6,762 bases of DNA from Sphingomonadales bacterium (GCA_013298745.1 JAAFIT010000138.1:1-6762), one strand, 5' to 3'. Positions 1 to 6,092 are shown, numbered from the stretch's first letter. Notes: generated from the sequence alone by a model not told the origin. Program-made: numbers and translations.

Positions 1-15
1 GTGCTCTTCCGATCT
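1..15. other. Illumina adapter remnant (not genomic)
   Basis: The first 15 bases, GTGCTCTTCCGATCT, equal the 3' end of the common Illumina TruSeq-type adapter. The nusG reading frame on the minus strand is sensible down to base 16/17 and has no reason to continue into this motif. The simplest reading is an untrimmed adapter at a contig end. A chance 15-base match exactly at the first base is very unlikely. Confidence 0.93.
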
Positions 16-259
16 GCGTGTTCTTGACAAGGTGATAGACGTCATCGGTCATGTCGAGTTTCGCCAGCACATAGCCGGGGAAGACCTTCTTTTCGACGGC
101 GCGCTTCTTGCCCTTGAAGACTTCATTGACGGTTTCGGTCGGCACCGAAACTTCATCGATGAACACGTCGAGGCCCTTGCGCGTCGCCTCGGTCAGGATC
201 GCTTCGCGAACCTTGTTCTCGAAACCCGAATAGGCGTGAATGATGTACCAGCGCGACAT
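16..259 (-). CDS. nusG: Transcription termination/antitermination protein NusG, N-terminal part
   Basis: NusG binds RNA polymerase, increases processivity and couples it to Rho or to the leading ribosome. The visible 81 codons begin MSRWYIIHAYSGFENKVREA and contain KKVFPGYVLA (about residues 57-66), both hallmarks of the NGN domain. The frame runs to LVKNT at the contig edge. Roughly half of the usual ~175-180 residues, including the C-terminal KOW domain, is missing, because the assembly stops here and not because the gene is broken. The start is fixed by the conserved MSRWY beginning and by AAGGG (272-276), which overlaps the secE stop codon. The gap to secE is 15 nt, so the two are co-transcribed, as is usual in bacteria. 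Confidence 0.96.
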
Positions 260-274
260 GAGTGGTTCGAACCC

Positions 275-526
275 TTAGGCAGCGAGACTGAGGAGGAATT
301 TGACGATCCGACCAAGGATCTGATCGATGCCGACGAAGAACAGCGCGAGGATGGTGGTCATGATCAGCACCATGATCGTCATACGGATCGTGTCACCGCG
401 CGAGGGCCAGACGACCTTGGCAACTTCGGCGCGGACCTGACGAACGAACTCGCCGGGCGACACGCGCGGCTTGGCCGGCGCGGGTGCCGCACCAGTTCCG
501 CCTTTTGCCTTGATCTCACTCGCCAT
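275..526 (-). CDS. secE: Preprotein translocase subunit SecE
   Basis: SecE is the essential clamp subunit of the SecYEG channel in the inner membrane. The 83-residue product is the short single-span form typical of most bacteria outside the enterics. Residues 1-25 are an Ala/Pro/Lys-rich flexible start. Residues 26-48 form the amphipathic helix with the family signature EVAKVVWPSRGDT (34-46). Residues 49-66 (MTIMVLIMTTILALFFVG) are the single membrane helix. The ATG is preceded at 9 nt by GGATGGG (536-542), a reasonable ribosome binding site. The gene lies between tRNA-Trp (155 nt upstream) and nusG (15 nt downstream), the standard arrangement in this group, and is probably read from the tRNA promoter, a promoter in the 155-nt gap, or both. 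Confidence 0.97.
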   Translation of the reverse strand: MASEIKAKGGTGAAPAPAKPRVSPGEFVRQVRAEVAKVVWPSRGDTIRMTIMVLIMTTILALFFVGIDQILGRIVKFLLSLAA

Positions 527-542
527 TCGAATCAGCCCATCC

Positions 543-555
543 GGTTCATCGAACC
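543..555 (-). other. Small hairpin in the secE leader
   Basis: GGTTC-GAT-GAACC on the minus strand is a perfect 5-bp stem with a 3-nt loop directly beside the secE ribosome binding site (536-542). It could affect translation initiation, but such short stems arise by chance. Confidence 0.3.
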
Positions 556-609
556 ATCAAAAACACCAAAATCCGGCTGATGCTCCGTTTTCGGAAAGCG
601 CCAGCCGGT

Positions 610-627
610 GCTTGCGAGGCCGCAAGC
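610..627 (-). other. Perfect hairpin between tRNA-Trp and secE
   Basis: Positions 610-616 (GCTTGCG) and 621-627 (CGCAAGC) are perfectly complementary, giving a 7-bp stem with a 4-nt loop. It lies 55 nt after the tRNA 3' end in the direction of transcription. No T-run follows on either strand, so it is not a standard intrinsic terminator. It may be a processing or pausing element in the tRNA-secE transcript, or part of the secE leader. Its function is unknown. Confidence 0.45.
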
Positions 628-681
628 GACCCCGATCGAACCCTGAAAGTCTGTCACCGGCCCGGCTTTTTCAAGACGGAC

Positions 682-757
682 TGGCAGGAGTGGAGGGGCT
701 CGAACCCCCGGCCCTCGGTTTTGGAGACCGATGCTCTACCAACTGAGCTACACTCCT
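682..757 (-). tRNA. tRNA-Trp (anticodon CCA)
   Basis: The minus strand folds as a complete 76-nt tRNA. The acceptor arms AGGAGTG and CACTCCT pair fully, the D stem is GCTC/GAGC, the anticodon stem is TCGGT/ACCGA with loop CTCCAAA (anticodon CCA), and the T arm contains GGTTCGAGCCCC. The discriminator base is G and the terminal CCA is encoded (682-684). tRNA-Trp just upstream of secE-nusG is a widespread bacterial arrangement and supports the neighbouring calls. Confidence 0.98.
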
Positions 758-772
758 AGGGTCGGGCTGCGG

Positions 773-801
773 GCTATACCGACGGCATCGCACGGGCGCA
801 A
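773..801 (-). promoter_or_regulatory. Probable sigma-70 promoter of tRNA-Trp (and secE-nusG)
   Basis: On the minus strand TTGCGC (796-801) and TATAGC (773-778) are separated by exactly 17 nt. The -10 element ends 15 nt before the mature tRNA 5' end, a suitable distance for a short 5' leader removed by RNase P. The -35 matches TTGACA at TTG and the final-half C, and the -10 matches TATAAT at TATA. Spacing and position are convincing, but there is no experimental support. Confidence 0.6.
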
Positions 802-981
802 GCCGTGGTTGCGAACACGCCCTGCAAGGCGGCCCGGCCTCCCGCCAACTGTGGCGCAACAGGCACAGCGTTCCGCCAACATTGCTCATCATTAATCCGT
901 AAAGAAGACGAAACACCATCGTCACAATAGCTGCCTAGCTGACCCGCCATTCAGCCATTCCCAGCCCAAGGCGAAGTCATC

Positions 982-3774
982 ATGTACGCGTTGAACAGCA
1001 TCTGCGGTGCAACCAGCCGCCGGGCAGCCTTGCTTGCCAGCATCGCTGCCTTGGCATTCAGCGGCACAACAGCCCTTGCGCAGGCGACATCGCCGGTCGT
1101 CGCCGCGGCTACAGCCGACGAGGCCGATGAAATCATCGTTACCGGCTCGCGTCCGATCGCCGAATCGCAGGCCGCAGCGCTCGAAATCCAGCGCCGTTCC
1201 GATTCGCTTGTCAGCGTGCTGGCCGCCGATGCCATCGGCCGCCTGCCCGATCAGAACATCGCCCAAGCAATCAGCCGGCTCCCCGGAGTCAGCGTACAGC
1301 GAGATCAGGGCCAGGCGCGCTATGTCAACCTGCGCGGCGCACCGCTCAACTGGACCACGCTGTCGTTCGACGGCATCTTCATCGTCTCGCCCGAAGGCCG
1401 CGACGCGCGCTTCGATTCGATCCCCTCGGCGATCGCCTCGCAGGTCGTGGTGCAAAAGGCAGTGACGCCCGATCTTAACGGCGAAACCATCGCCGGTAAC
1501 GTCAACATCGTCACCCGCTCGCCCTTCGACTACAAGGGGCTGCACATGCAGGGCAAGCTCGGCGGCGGCTATGTCGAGCTTGGCCAGGGCGGCGCGTTCG
1601 AAGGCTCGGCCGTTGTTTCGGACCGCTTCGAAACCGGCGCTGGTGAAATCGGCGTTCTGGTGTCGGGCAGCTATTACCAGCGCAACATGGTCACCGACAA
1701 TTTCGAGATCGATTGGGAAACCGTCAGCCGCGACCTGCGCCCGGCGGTGCCCGGCGAGGAAACACCGCGCGTCTGGGCCCGCGAGATCGAGAACAAATTC
1801 TACCGGCTGACCCGCAAGAATTACTCCGTATCGGGTCGGCTCGAATGGCAGCCGGATAGCGACAACAAGCTGTTCGTCAGCTCGATCTACACCGCCTTCA
1901 CCGATGACGAATTACGCGACAATTATCGTATCGATGCCGATGACCAGCAGAGCCGCGTGCCCAACAGCACGGCGCCCTGCCCCAATCCCGGCGTCAACCC
2001 GCCGGCCCCCTTCACCACCGGCTATGCCGATGTCTGCACCGGCAACACGCCACTGACCGGCACCATCTTCGGCGTCGATTTCGATGCCCGTTTCCGCGCC
2101 ACCGCCTATCGCCAATCGGTGTTCACCAACACCATCGGCGGCGATCACAGCCTGGGCGACGACTGGACGATCAAATGGCGCGGCAACTATACGCGATCAG
2201 AGGACGATCGCAGCCTGCCCTATCTCCACACCTACCAAAGCCCCGGCTTTGGCACCAACGGTGTCGGCGGCGTCAACCGTGTCACCGCCGATTACAACTT
2301 TACCGACAAGAACAATTCGCAGGTCGCCCTGTTCCGCACCCTGCGCGACGCCAATGGCGTCTTCTCGCGCGGCAACCCGGTCAACCAGTTCCAGAGCTTC
2401 CCCAACGCCATCACCTCGGCGACCGCGCTTGATGCGGTCGATGTAACCGACGCCTATACCGGCAAGGTGGAAGCCGCATGGAACACCACCCTGTTCGGCG
2501 ACACGACGTTCCGCTTTGGCGCGCAGTTCGATCAGCGCACCAAGGAGGCCAATGAAAATCTGCTCAGCGCGACCGGCACGACGCTCAATGCCGCGCTTGC
2601 AGCACAGGGCATCCCGCTCGATCTGCTCGGCATTCTCGGCAATGAGTCCTTCCGAGGCCGTATCGAGCCGGGCTACAAGATCACCCACTTCTCTGATGCC
2701 AAGGCGCGCGACATTCTTGCGGTTGCCGATGGCGTGGCCGATTTCGCGCCGCAGAACGCCAATTTCTACAATGTGCGCGAACAGGTCTGGTCGGGCTTTG
2801 CCATGGGCACGACGCGCTTCGATTGGGGCAATATCGTCTATGGCGCCCGTATCGAGCACATCAACAACCGCGGCACCGCTTATGCCATCATCGGCGCCGC
2901 GCAGGAGCTGATAACCGTCGAGAGCAGCAAGACGCTGGTCTTCCCCAGCGCCCATATCAACTGGTTGCCGCGCGACGACATGAAGGTGCGCCTGTCGTTC
3001 AACACCGGCGCCGCCCGGCCCGATTACACCGTCAGCCGCCCCAATCTGACGGTCAACGATGCCGATGAAACGATTTCGGGCGGCAACCCGCTCGCGAAGC
3101 CCGAACGCGCCAAGGGCGTCGATCTGTATTGGGAATGGTATGTTCTGCCCGCCGGCTTCGTTTCGGTCGGCGCCTTCTACAAGGATGTGTCCGACGTGCT
3201 GTTCCAGGACACCACGATCTTCGGCCTCGATATCCTCAACACCCCGACCTTCCCCAACCGCTCGCAATATGATTTCACCACCACGGTGAACGGCGGCGAT
3301 GGCTATATCGCCGGCATCGAAGCTGCGGTGCAGCTGCAACTCGGCTCGTTCCTCGAAAATGATGCCTGGTATGGCGGCTTCGGCATTCAGGCCAACGTCA
3401 CCTACACCGATAGCGAAGCCACCACGCCCGATGGCCGCAAGATCCGCTTCCCCGGCACCTCGCAATGGACTTACAATATCGGGCCCTATTACGAAAAATA
3501 TGGCCTGTCGGTTCGTGCCAGCTATCAGAAGCGCACCACCTGGCTGTCCGAAATCGGCACACCGGAGGATACCGGCGGCGACATTTACTGGGCCACCGAT
3601 GACGAGCTTGATGTCTCTGCCCGCTATGCGGTGACGCCCAATCTTGAAGTCTATGTCGATGCATCGAACCTGCTCAACGGCCCCGGCCGCCGCTTTGCCG
3701 GCACCAGCCAGCGCACCATCGAGCATGAAACCTTCGGTCGCCGCTATACGGCAGGCATCCGTCTGACCTATTGA
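982..3774 (+). CDS. TonB-dependent outer-membrane receptor, probably for phytate or inositol phosphates
   Basis: This is a 22-stranded-barrel transporter that uses TonB/ExbBD energy to move ligands into the periplasm. The 930 residues are full length for the Caulobacter/Xanthomonas/sphingomonad TonB-receptor family. Residues 1-33 are a signal peptide (RR at 13-14, hydrophobic core, cleavage after ALA). EIIVTGSR (50-57) is the TonB-box region. The plug domain (about 70-185) carries IGRLPDQNIAQAISRLPGVS (85-104), QRDQGQARYVNLRG and a VNIVTRSP end. GGNPLAKPERAKGVDLYWEW (about 700-720) is the barrel motif seen late in this family. The chain ends in a beta strand closing with Tyr instead of the usual Phe. 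The only two cysteines seen in the mature protein (333 and 352) sit in a Pro-rich loop and probably form a disulfide. A weak AAGG lies 12 nt before the ATG. The phytase gene starts 7 nt after the stop, which is the sole basis for the substrate guess. Confidence 0.93.
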   Translation: MYALNSICGATSRRAALLASIAALAFSGTTALAQATSPVVAAATADEADEIIVTGSRPIAESQAAALEIQRRSDSLVSVLAADAIGRLPDQNIAQAISRLPGVSVQRDQGQARYVNLRGAPLNWTTLSFDGIFIVSPEGRDARFDSIPSAIASQVVVQKAVTPDLNGETIAGNVNIVTRSPFDYKGLHMQGKLGGGYVELGQGGAFEGSAVVSDRFETGAGEIGVLVSGSYYQRNMVTDNFEIDWETVSRDLRPAVPGEETPRVWAREIENKFYRLTRKNYSVSGRLEWQPDSDNKLFVSSIYTAFTDDELRDNYRIDADDQQSRVPNSTAPCPNPGVNPPAPFTTGYADVCTGNTPLTGTIFGVDFDARFRATAYRQSVFTNTIGGDHSLGDDWTIKWRGNYTRSEDDRSLPYLHTYQSPGFGTNGVGGVNRVTADYNFTDKNNSQVALFRTLRDANGVFSRGNPVNQFQSFPNAITSATALDAVDVTDAYTGKVEAAWNTTLFGDTTFRFGAQFDQRTKEANENLLSATGTTLNAALAAQGIPLDLLGILGNESFRGRIEPGYKITHFSDAKARDILAVADGVADFAPQNANFYNVREQVWSGFAMGTTRFDWGNIVYGARIEHINNRGTAYAIIGAAQELITVESSKTLVFPSAHINWLPRDDMKVRLSFNTGAARPDYTVSRPNLTVNDADETISGGNPLAKPERAKGVDLYWEWYVLPAGFVSVGAFYKDVSDVLFQDTTIFGLDILNTPTFPNRSQYDFTTTVNGGDGYIAGIEAAVQLQLGSFLENDAWYGGFGIQANVTYTDSEATTPDGRKIRFPGTSQWTYNIGPYYEKYGLSVRASYQKRTTWLSEIGTPEDTGGDIYWATDDELDVSARYAVTPNLEVYVDASNLLNGPGRRFAGTSQRTIEHETFGRRYTAGIRLTY

Positions 3775-3781
3775 TCACCGC

Positions 3782-4834
3782 ATGCGTATCCTTCACCTTG
3801 CAGTGGCACTGCTGCTGGCCGGCTGCTCGGCGACCAAGCCGGCGCCCGAAGCGTCGGCATTGACCACAGCGACAGTAACAGCGTCGGGCGAAACCGCCGC
3901 CGTCGCCACTGCCAATGCCGATGCCGCCGATGATCCCGCCATCTGGCGAAACCCCGACGATCCGGCCGCGAGCCTGATCGTCGGGACCGACAAAAAGGCA
4001 GGGCTTTACGTCTATGGCCTCGATGGCCAGATGCGCGACTTTGCCGATGCCGGCCGGGTCAACAATGTCGATATTGCCGTGGTGTCCGGCACCGGCGCCG
4101 CGACGCCACGCCTCATCGTCGCCGCCAGCGACCGCAATGATGAAAAGAACGCCGCGGTGGCGCTGTTCGAACTCGATCCGACGACGGCAAAGCTCGCCCC
4201 ACTCGGCCGCGTCGCCGCCGGCAGGGGTGAAGCCTATGGCATCTGCCTCCACGTCAGCGGTGATGATCTCGATGCCTTTGTCGTGATGAAGGATGGCACC
4301 ATCAACCAGCTCGCCATCGATCTGGTCGGGCCGACACCCACCGCCACCACCGTGCGGACAATGAAGCTCAAGACCCAGTCCGAAGGCTGTGTCGTCGATC
4401 CGCGCAGCAAGCGGCTTTATGTAGCGGAAGAAGACGTTGGGCTGTGGCGCTTCGATGCCCGGCGCGACGGCCTGACCCGCCCGACCAGGATCGCCGCCGC
4501 CGATGGCAAGGCAATTGTCGCCGATGCCGAAGGCGTCGCAATCGCGCCTGAAGGCGCCAACGACGGCGGCTATCTCGTCGTCTCGAGCCAGGGCGACAAC
4601 GCCTATGCCGTCTATCGCCTGTCGGATGACAGCTATGTCGGCCGCTTCCGCATCGCCAAGGGGACGTTCGGCGCCACCTCCGAAACCGATGGCATCGCCA
4701 TCGCCCCCGGCGATTTCGGCCCGCAATTCCCCGGCGGCCTGATGGTGGCGCAGGATGGCGACAACGCCCCAAAGGCGCAGAATTTCAAGCTGGTCGATTG
4801 GGGGAAGATGAAGGCAGCGCTGGGGTTGATGTAA
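3782..4834 (+). CDS. Beta-propeller phytase (3-phytase), outer-membrane lipoprotein
   Basis: Beta-propeller phytases are calcium-dependent enzymes that remove phosphates from phytate (inositol hexakisphosphate). The 350-residue product starts with a lipoprotein signal with lipobox LLAGC (Cys15). Ser16 at +2 predicts sorting to the outer membrane. A loose Ala/Thr-rich linker follows to about residue 46. The catalytic domain begins with an exact family motif, DAADDPAIW (47-55), followed by GTDKKAGLYVY (68-78), GRVNNVDI (91-98), SDR (116-118), EAYG (150-153), QSEG (199-202), LYVAEEDVGLW (212-222), DAEG (248-251), SSQGDN (268-273), TDG (302-304) and GLMVAQDGDN (319-328), ending QNFKLVDWGKM. These align in order with the Bacillus enzymes over the whole six-bladed propeller. 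The second classical motif, NNVDIR, has Ala99 in place of Arg. There is no clear ribosome binding site, so translation is probably coupled to the receptor gene, whose stop is 7 nt upstream. Confidence 0.95.
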   Translation: MRILHLAVALLLAGCSATKPAPEASALTTATVTASGETAAVATANADAADDPAIWRNPDDPAASLIVGTDKKAGLYVYGLDGQMRDFADAGRVNNVDIAVVSGTGAATPRLIVAASDRNDEKNAAVALFELDPTTAKLAPLGRVAAGRGEAYGICLHVSGDDLDAFVVMKDGTINQLAIDLVGPTPTATTVRTMKLKTQSEGCVVDPRSKRLYVAEEDVGLWRFDARRDGLTRPTRIAAADGKAIVADAEGVAIAPEGANDGGYLVVSSQGDNAYAVYRLSDDSYVGRFRIAKGTFGATSETDGIAIAPGDFGPQFPGGLMVAQDGDNAPKAQNFKLVDWGKMKAALGLM

Positions 4835-4850
4835 GTGGCCTCCGTCTGCA

Positions 4851-4891
4851 CCGGCGTAGGCCGGGGGGCTGGAGCCATGGGCCCCAGACCC
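4851..4891 (+). other. Tandem hairpins after the phytase gene (possible transcript end)
   Basis: Two stem-loops begin 17 nt after the phytase stop. The first is CCGGC-GTAG-GCCGG (4851-4864), perfect over 5 bp. The second (4865-4891) pairs GGG/CCC, CTGG/CCAG and GCC/GGC around an ATG loop, with two internal mismatches (G4868-A4888 and A4873-C4883). No U-run follows, so this is not a canonical intrinsic terminator. It may stabilise the mRNA 3' end or mark Rho-dependent termination. The first hairpin also resembles the CCGGC-N-GCCGG palindromes scattered between genes in many alphaproteobacteria. Confidence 0.35.
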
Positions 4892-5327
4892 ATTTCCAGC
4901 CGATCCGCGATCGATGCACACAGATGGCTTTGGCTGGAACCCGCCATCCGCCTGTCACGAAGCGGCCTGGCAACGACGCGCCCCGCTTTCGGTCACGCGG
5001 ATTGCTTCCAACACCGACACCGGCCAGAACCGCCACCCCACAAATTCCCTGACAACCTGCTCGCCGGATAGGGAGATCTCGGGCGCGCGGTCATGCGAAA
5101 AACACGCCCTTGGGACAATCGCGATAGGTCGCGCATTCGGCGCGCATGGCGACGGGCGCGATATCCGGACAGGCACAGCTGTCGTGGCCTGATCACAACC
5201 TTCTTCATGCAGGTCCCCACCAGAGCGATCCGGCGGGGCTATTGTTTGTCCCGTTGTGTCACGGTTTCAGTGACGCCGCATGCCAATAGTTACTCCATAC
5301 CGCAACTGTTCACGTGCGTCCGAGGTT

Positions 5328-5339
5328 GTTTGGCCAAAC
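5328..5339. repeat. 12-bp perfect palindrome GTTTGGCCAAAC
   Basis: A perfect palindrome lies 16 nt beyond the U-tract of the PEP-CTERM terminator. It could be a dimeric repressor site, but no promoter or gene start is visible next to it, so its role is unknown. Confidence 0.35.
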
Positions 5340-5355
5340 CCACCGAGCGACCAAC

Positions 5356-5391
5356 AAAAAAGGGGCGCGCTCCGTTGCCGGAACGCGCCCC
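5356..5391 (-). terminator. Rho-independent terminator of the PEP-CTERM gene
   Basis: On the minus strand GGGGCGCG (5384-5391) pairs perfectly with CGCGCCCC (5362-5369), and after one A/C mismatch TCC pairs with GGA around a 6-nt loop (5374-5379). Six T residues (5356-5361) follow the stem directly. It starts 22 nt after the stop codon at 5414. The tract is asymmetric: on the plus strand the stem is followed by ATTTCAAG, so it should act only for the minus-strand gene. Confidence 0.93.
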
Positions 5392-5413
5392 ATTTCAAGT
5401 CGAAGGCCTCAGC

Positions 5414-6019
5414 TCAGGCGATAACGGCAGCCTTGCGGCGGCGGGCCGCCACGCCAGCCAGGCCGAAACCGATGATCATCATGCCCCAGCTGGCGGGTTC
5501 CGGCACCGCAGCCGTGACGTTGACATTGTCGAGCGCAACGTCTGTGTCATCAACGAAAGACGAGTTGGTGAACAGGACCGTCGACGTCGTGCCACTTGCG
5601 ACGAAGCTTCCGGTATAGGTCTGGAACAGGCTGAAGTTGTTGGCAGGCGAGAGATTGGTGGAGCCTGTCGTTCCGCCGAAATTATAGCCGATGTCCTGCG
5701 AGCCGCCGCCGACATCGACGGCTTCAAAGCTGAAATTATAGGTGCGGCCGATTATGGTCGCGAAAGTCTGGCTGAGCGTATTGAAACCGGTGAGATTGGC
5801 ACCGCCGAAAAAGACATAGGTGTTGGCACGTTGCGCAGGCGTTGCGGCGGTGCCGATCCCGTCAGCATAGACCGAGCCGAGCAGCGCCGAAACCAGGCCC
5901 GTGGTCGACCAGCCGGTAAGGCCGTTCTCGAAATCGCCATTGACGATGACCGATGCGCCCATGGCGGGTGCGGCAACGAAATTCGCGGCGGCGAGCGCCA
6001 ATGTGATCAACGTTTTCAT
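5414..6019 (-). CDS. PEP-CTERM sorting domain protein with a carbohydrate-binding-like domain
   Basis: PEP-CTERM proteins are exported by Sec, processed by an exosortase (EpsH/XrtA type) and usually delivered to the surface or to exopolysaccharide. The 201-residue product begins MKTLITLALAAANF, a signal peptide cleaved near residue 22. The mature part opens with VNGDFENGLTGW (26-37), typical of jelly-roll, galactose-binding-like or CBM-like domains. It is Ser/Thr/Gly/Asn rich and almost lacks Lys and Cys. The end is VPEPASW (172-178), a hydrophobic span GMMIIGFGLAGVAA (179-192) and RRRK (193-196), the classical tripartite signal; Gly179 replaces the more common Ala. A longer frame opens 90 nt upstream, but the ATG at 6019 is chosen because GGGGGGA lies 4 nt before it and the signal peptide starts there. 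The gene stands alone, with its own sigma-54 promoter and terminator. The processed role is unknown. Confidence 0.93.
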   Translation of the reverse strand: MKTLITLALAAANFVAAPAMGASVIVNGDFENGLTGWSTTGLVSALLGSVYADGIGTAATPAQRANTYVFFGGANLTGFNTLSQTFATIIGRTYNFSFEAVDVGGGSQDIGYNFGGTTGSTNLSPANNFSLFQTYTGSFVASGTTSTVLFTNSSFVDDTDVALDNVNVTAAVPEPASWGMMIIGFGLAGVAARRRKAAVIA

Positions 6020-6023
6020 AGAG

Positions 6024-6030
6024 TCCCCCC
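6024..6030 (-). promoter_or_regulatory. Ribosome binding site deciding the PEP-CTERM start
   Basis: GGGGGGA on the minus strand lies 4 nt before the ATG at 6019. It favours this start over the in-frame ATG at 6109, which would add 30 residues lacking signal-peptide character and would also place the start upstream of the predicted transcript start. Confidence 0.75.
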
Positions 6031-6069
6031 GTTTGCTTTTGCCAAAGATCTTCCTGGCACAACTGATGA

Positions 6070-6086
6070 AGCAAGATGCATGCCAA
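6070..6086 (-). promoter_or_regulatory. Sigma-54 (RpoN) promoter of the PEP-CTERM gene
   Basis: The minus strand reads TTGGCATGCATCTTGCT. This fits the -24/-12 consensus YTGGCACG-N4-TTGCW at every key base, the only clear departure being T for C in TGGCAC. The invariant GG (6083-6084) and GC (6071-6072) are exactly 10 nt apart. Transcription should start near 6059, leaving a leader of about 40 nt before the ATG at 6019. No good -35/-10 sigma-70 pair was seen in this stretch. Expression should therefore need an AAA+ enhancer-binding activator; for PEP-CTERM genes the known candidate is PrsR. Confidence 0.8.
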
Positions 6087-6092
6087 AAAGTG

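Larger units (their letters stand above)
4835..5355. other. Intergenic region of about 520 nt without a convincing gene
   Basis: This stretch separates the converging phytase and PEP-CTERM genes. Frames of 70-90 codons are open on both strands, but none has a ribosome binding site, a recognisable domain or coding-like third-position bias. It holds the post-phytase hairpins (4851-4891), a 6-bp dyad GATGGC/GCCATC (about 4923-4949), GTCAC/GTGAC around 5258-5274 and a 12-bp palindrome (5328-5339). A minus-strand Cys-rich frame (5091-5192) is discussed under findings. No tRNA or known RNA family is recognised. Confidence 0.55.

Noticed and set aside
842..880. CRISPR-like or operator repeat from the two CCGCCAAC copies (about 31 nt apart)
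   Set aside because: Only two 8-bp copies, with no further units; a short CGCCA-ACTG-TGGCG dyad overlaps one of them. This is within chance for GC-rich DNA.
913..932. Alternative Pho-box reading TCGTCAC...CTGCCTA
   Set aside because: The half-sites are 12 nt apart instead of 11 and the second one matches poorly.
682..981. Genomic island inserted at tRNA-Trp, bringing the receptor/phytase genes
   Set aside because: The genes lie on the 5' side of the tRNA. No integrase gene was seen and no duplicated tRNA 3' end (attachment site) was found, and base composition matches the rest of the window.
2197..3726. 509-codon open frame on the minus strand antisense to the receptor gene
   Set aside because: It is a shadow of a GC-rich coding frame: composition is Gly/Ala/Arg/Ile-rich with no domain, signal or ribosome binding site, and the plus strand carries an unmistakable receptor.
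3674..4921. 415-codon open frame on the minus strand antisense to the phytase gene
   Set aside because: Same shadow effect; the translation shows His/Gly/Arg-rich noise, while the opposite strand has full phytase motifs.
4914..5192. 92-codon plus-strand frame in the gene-free gap, and overlapping minus-strand frames of 70-85 codons
   Set aside because: No ribosome binding sites, no domain-like segments, and several mutually overlapping frames of similar length, as expected from GC-rich non-coding DNA.
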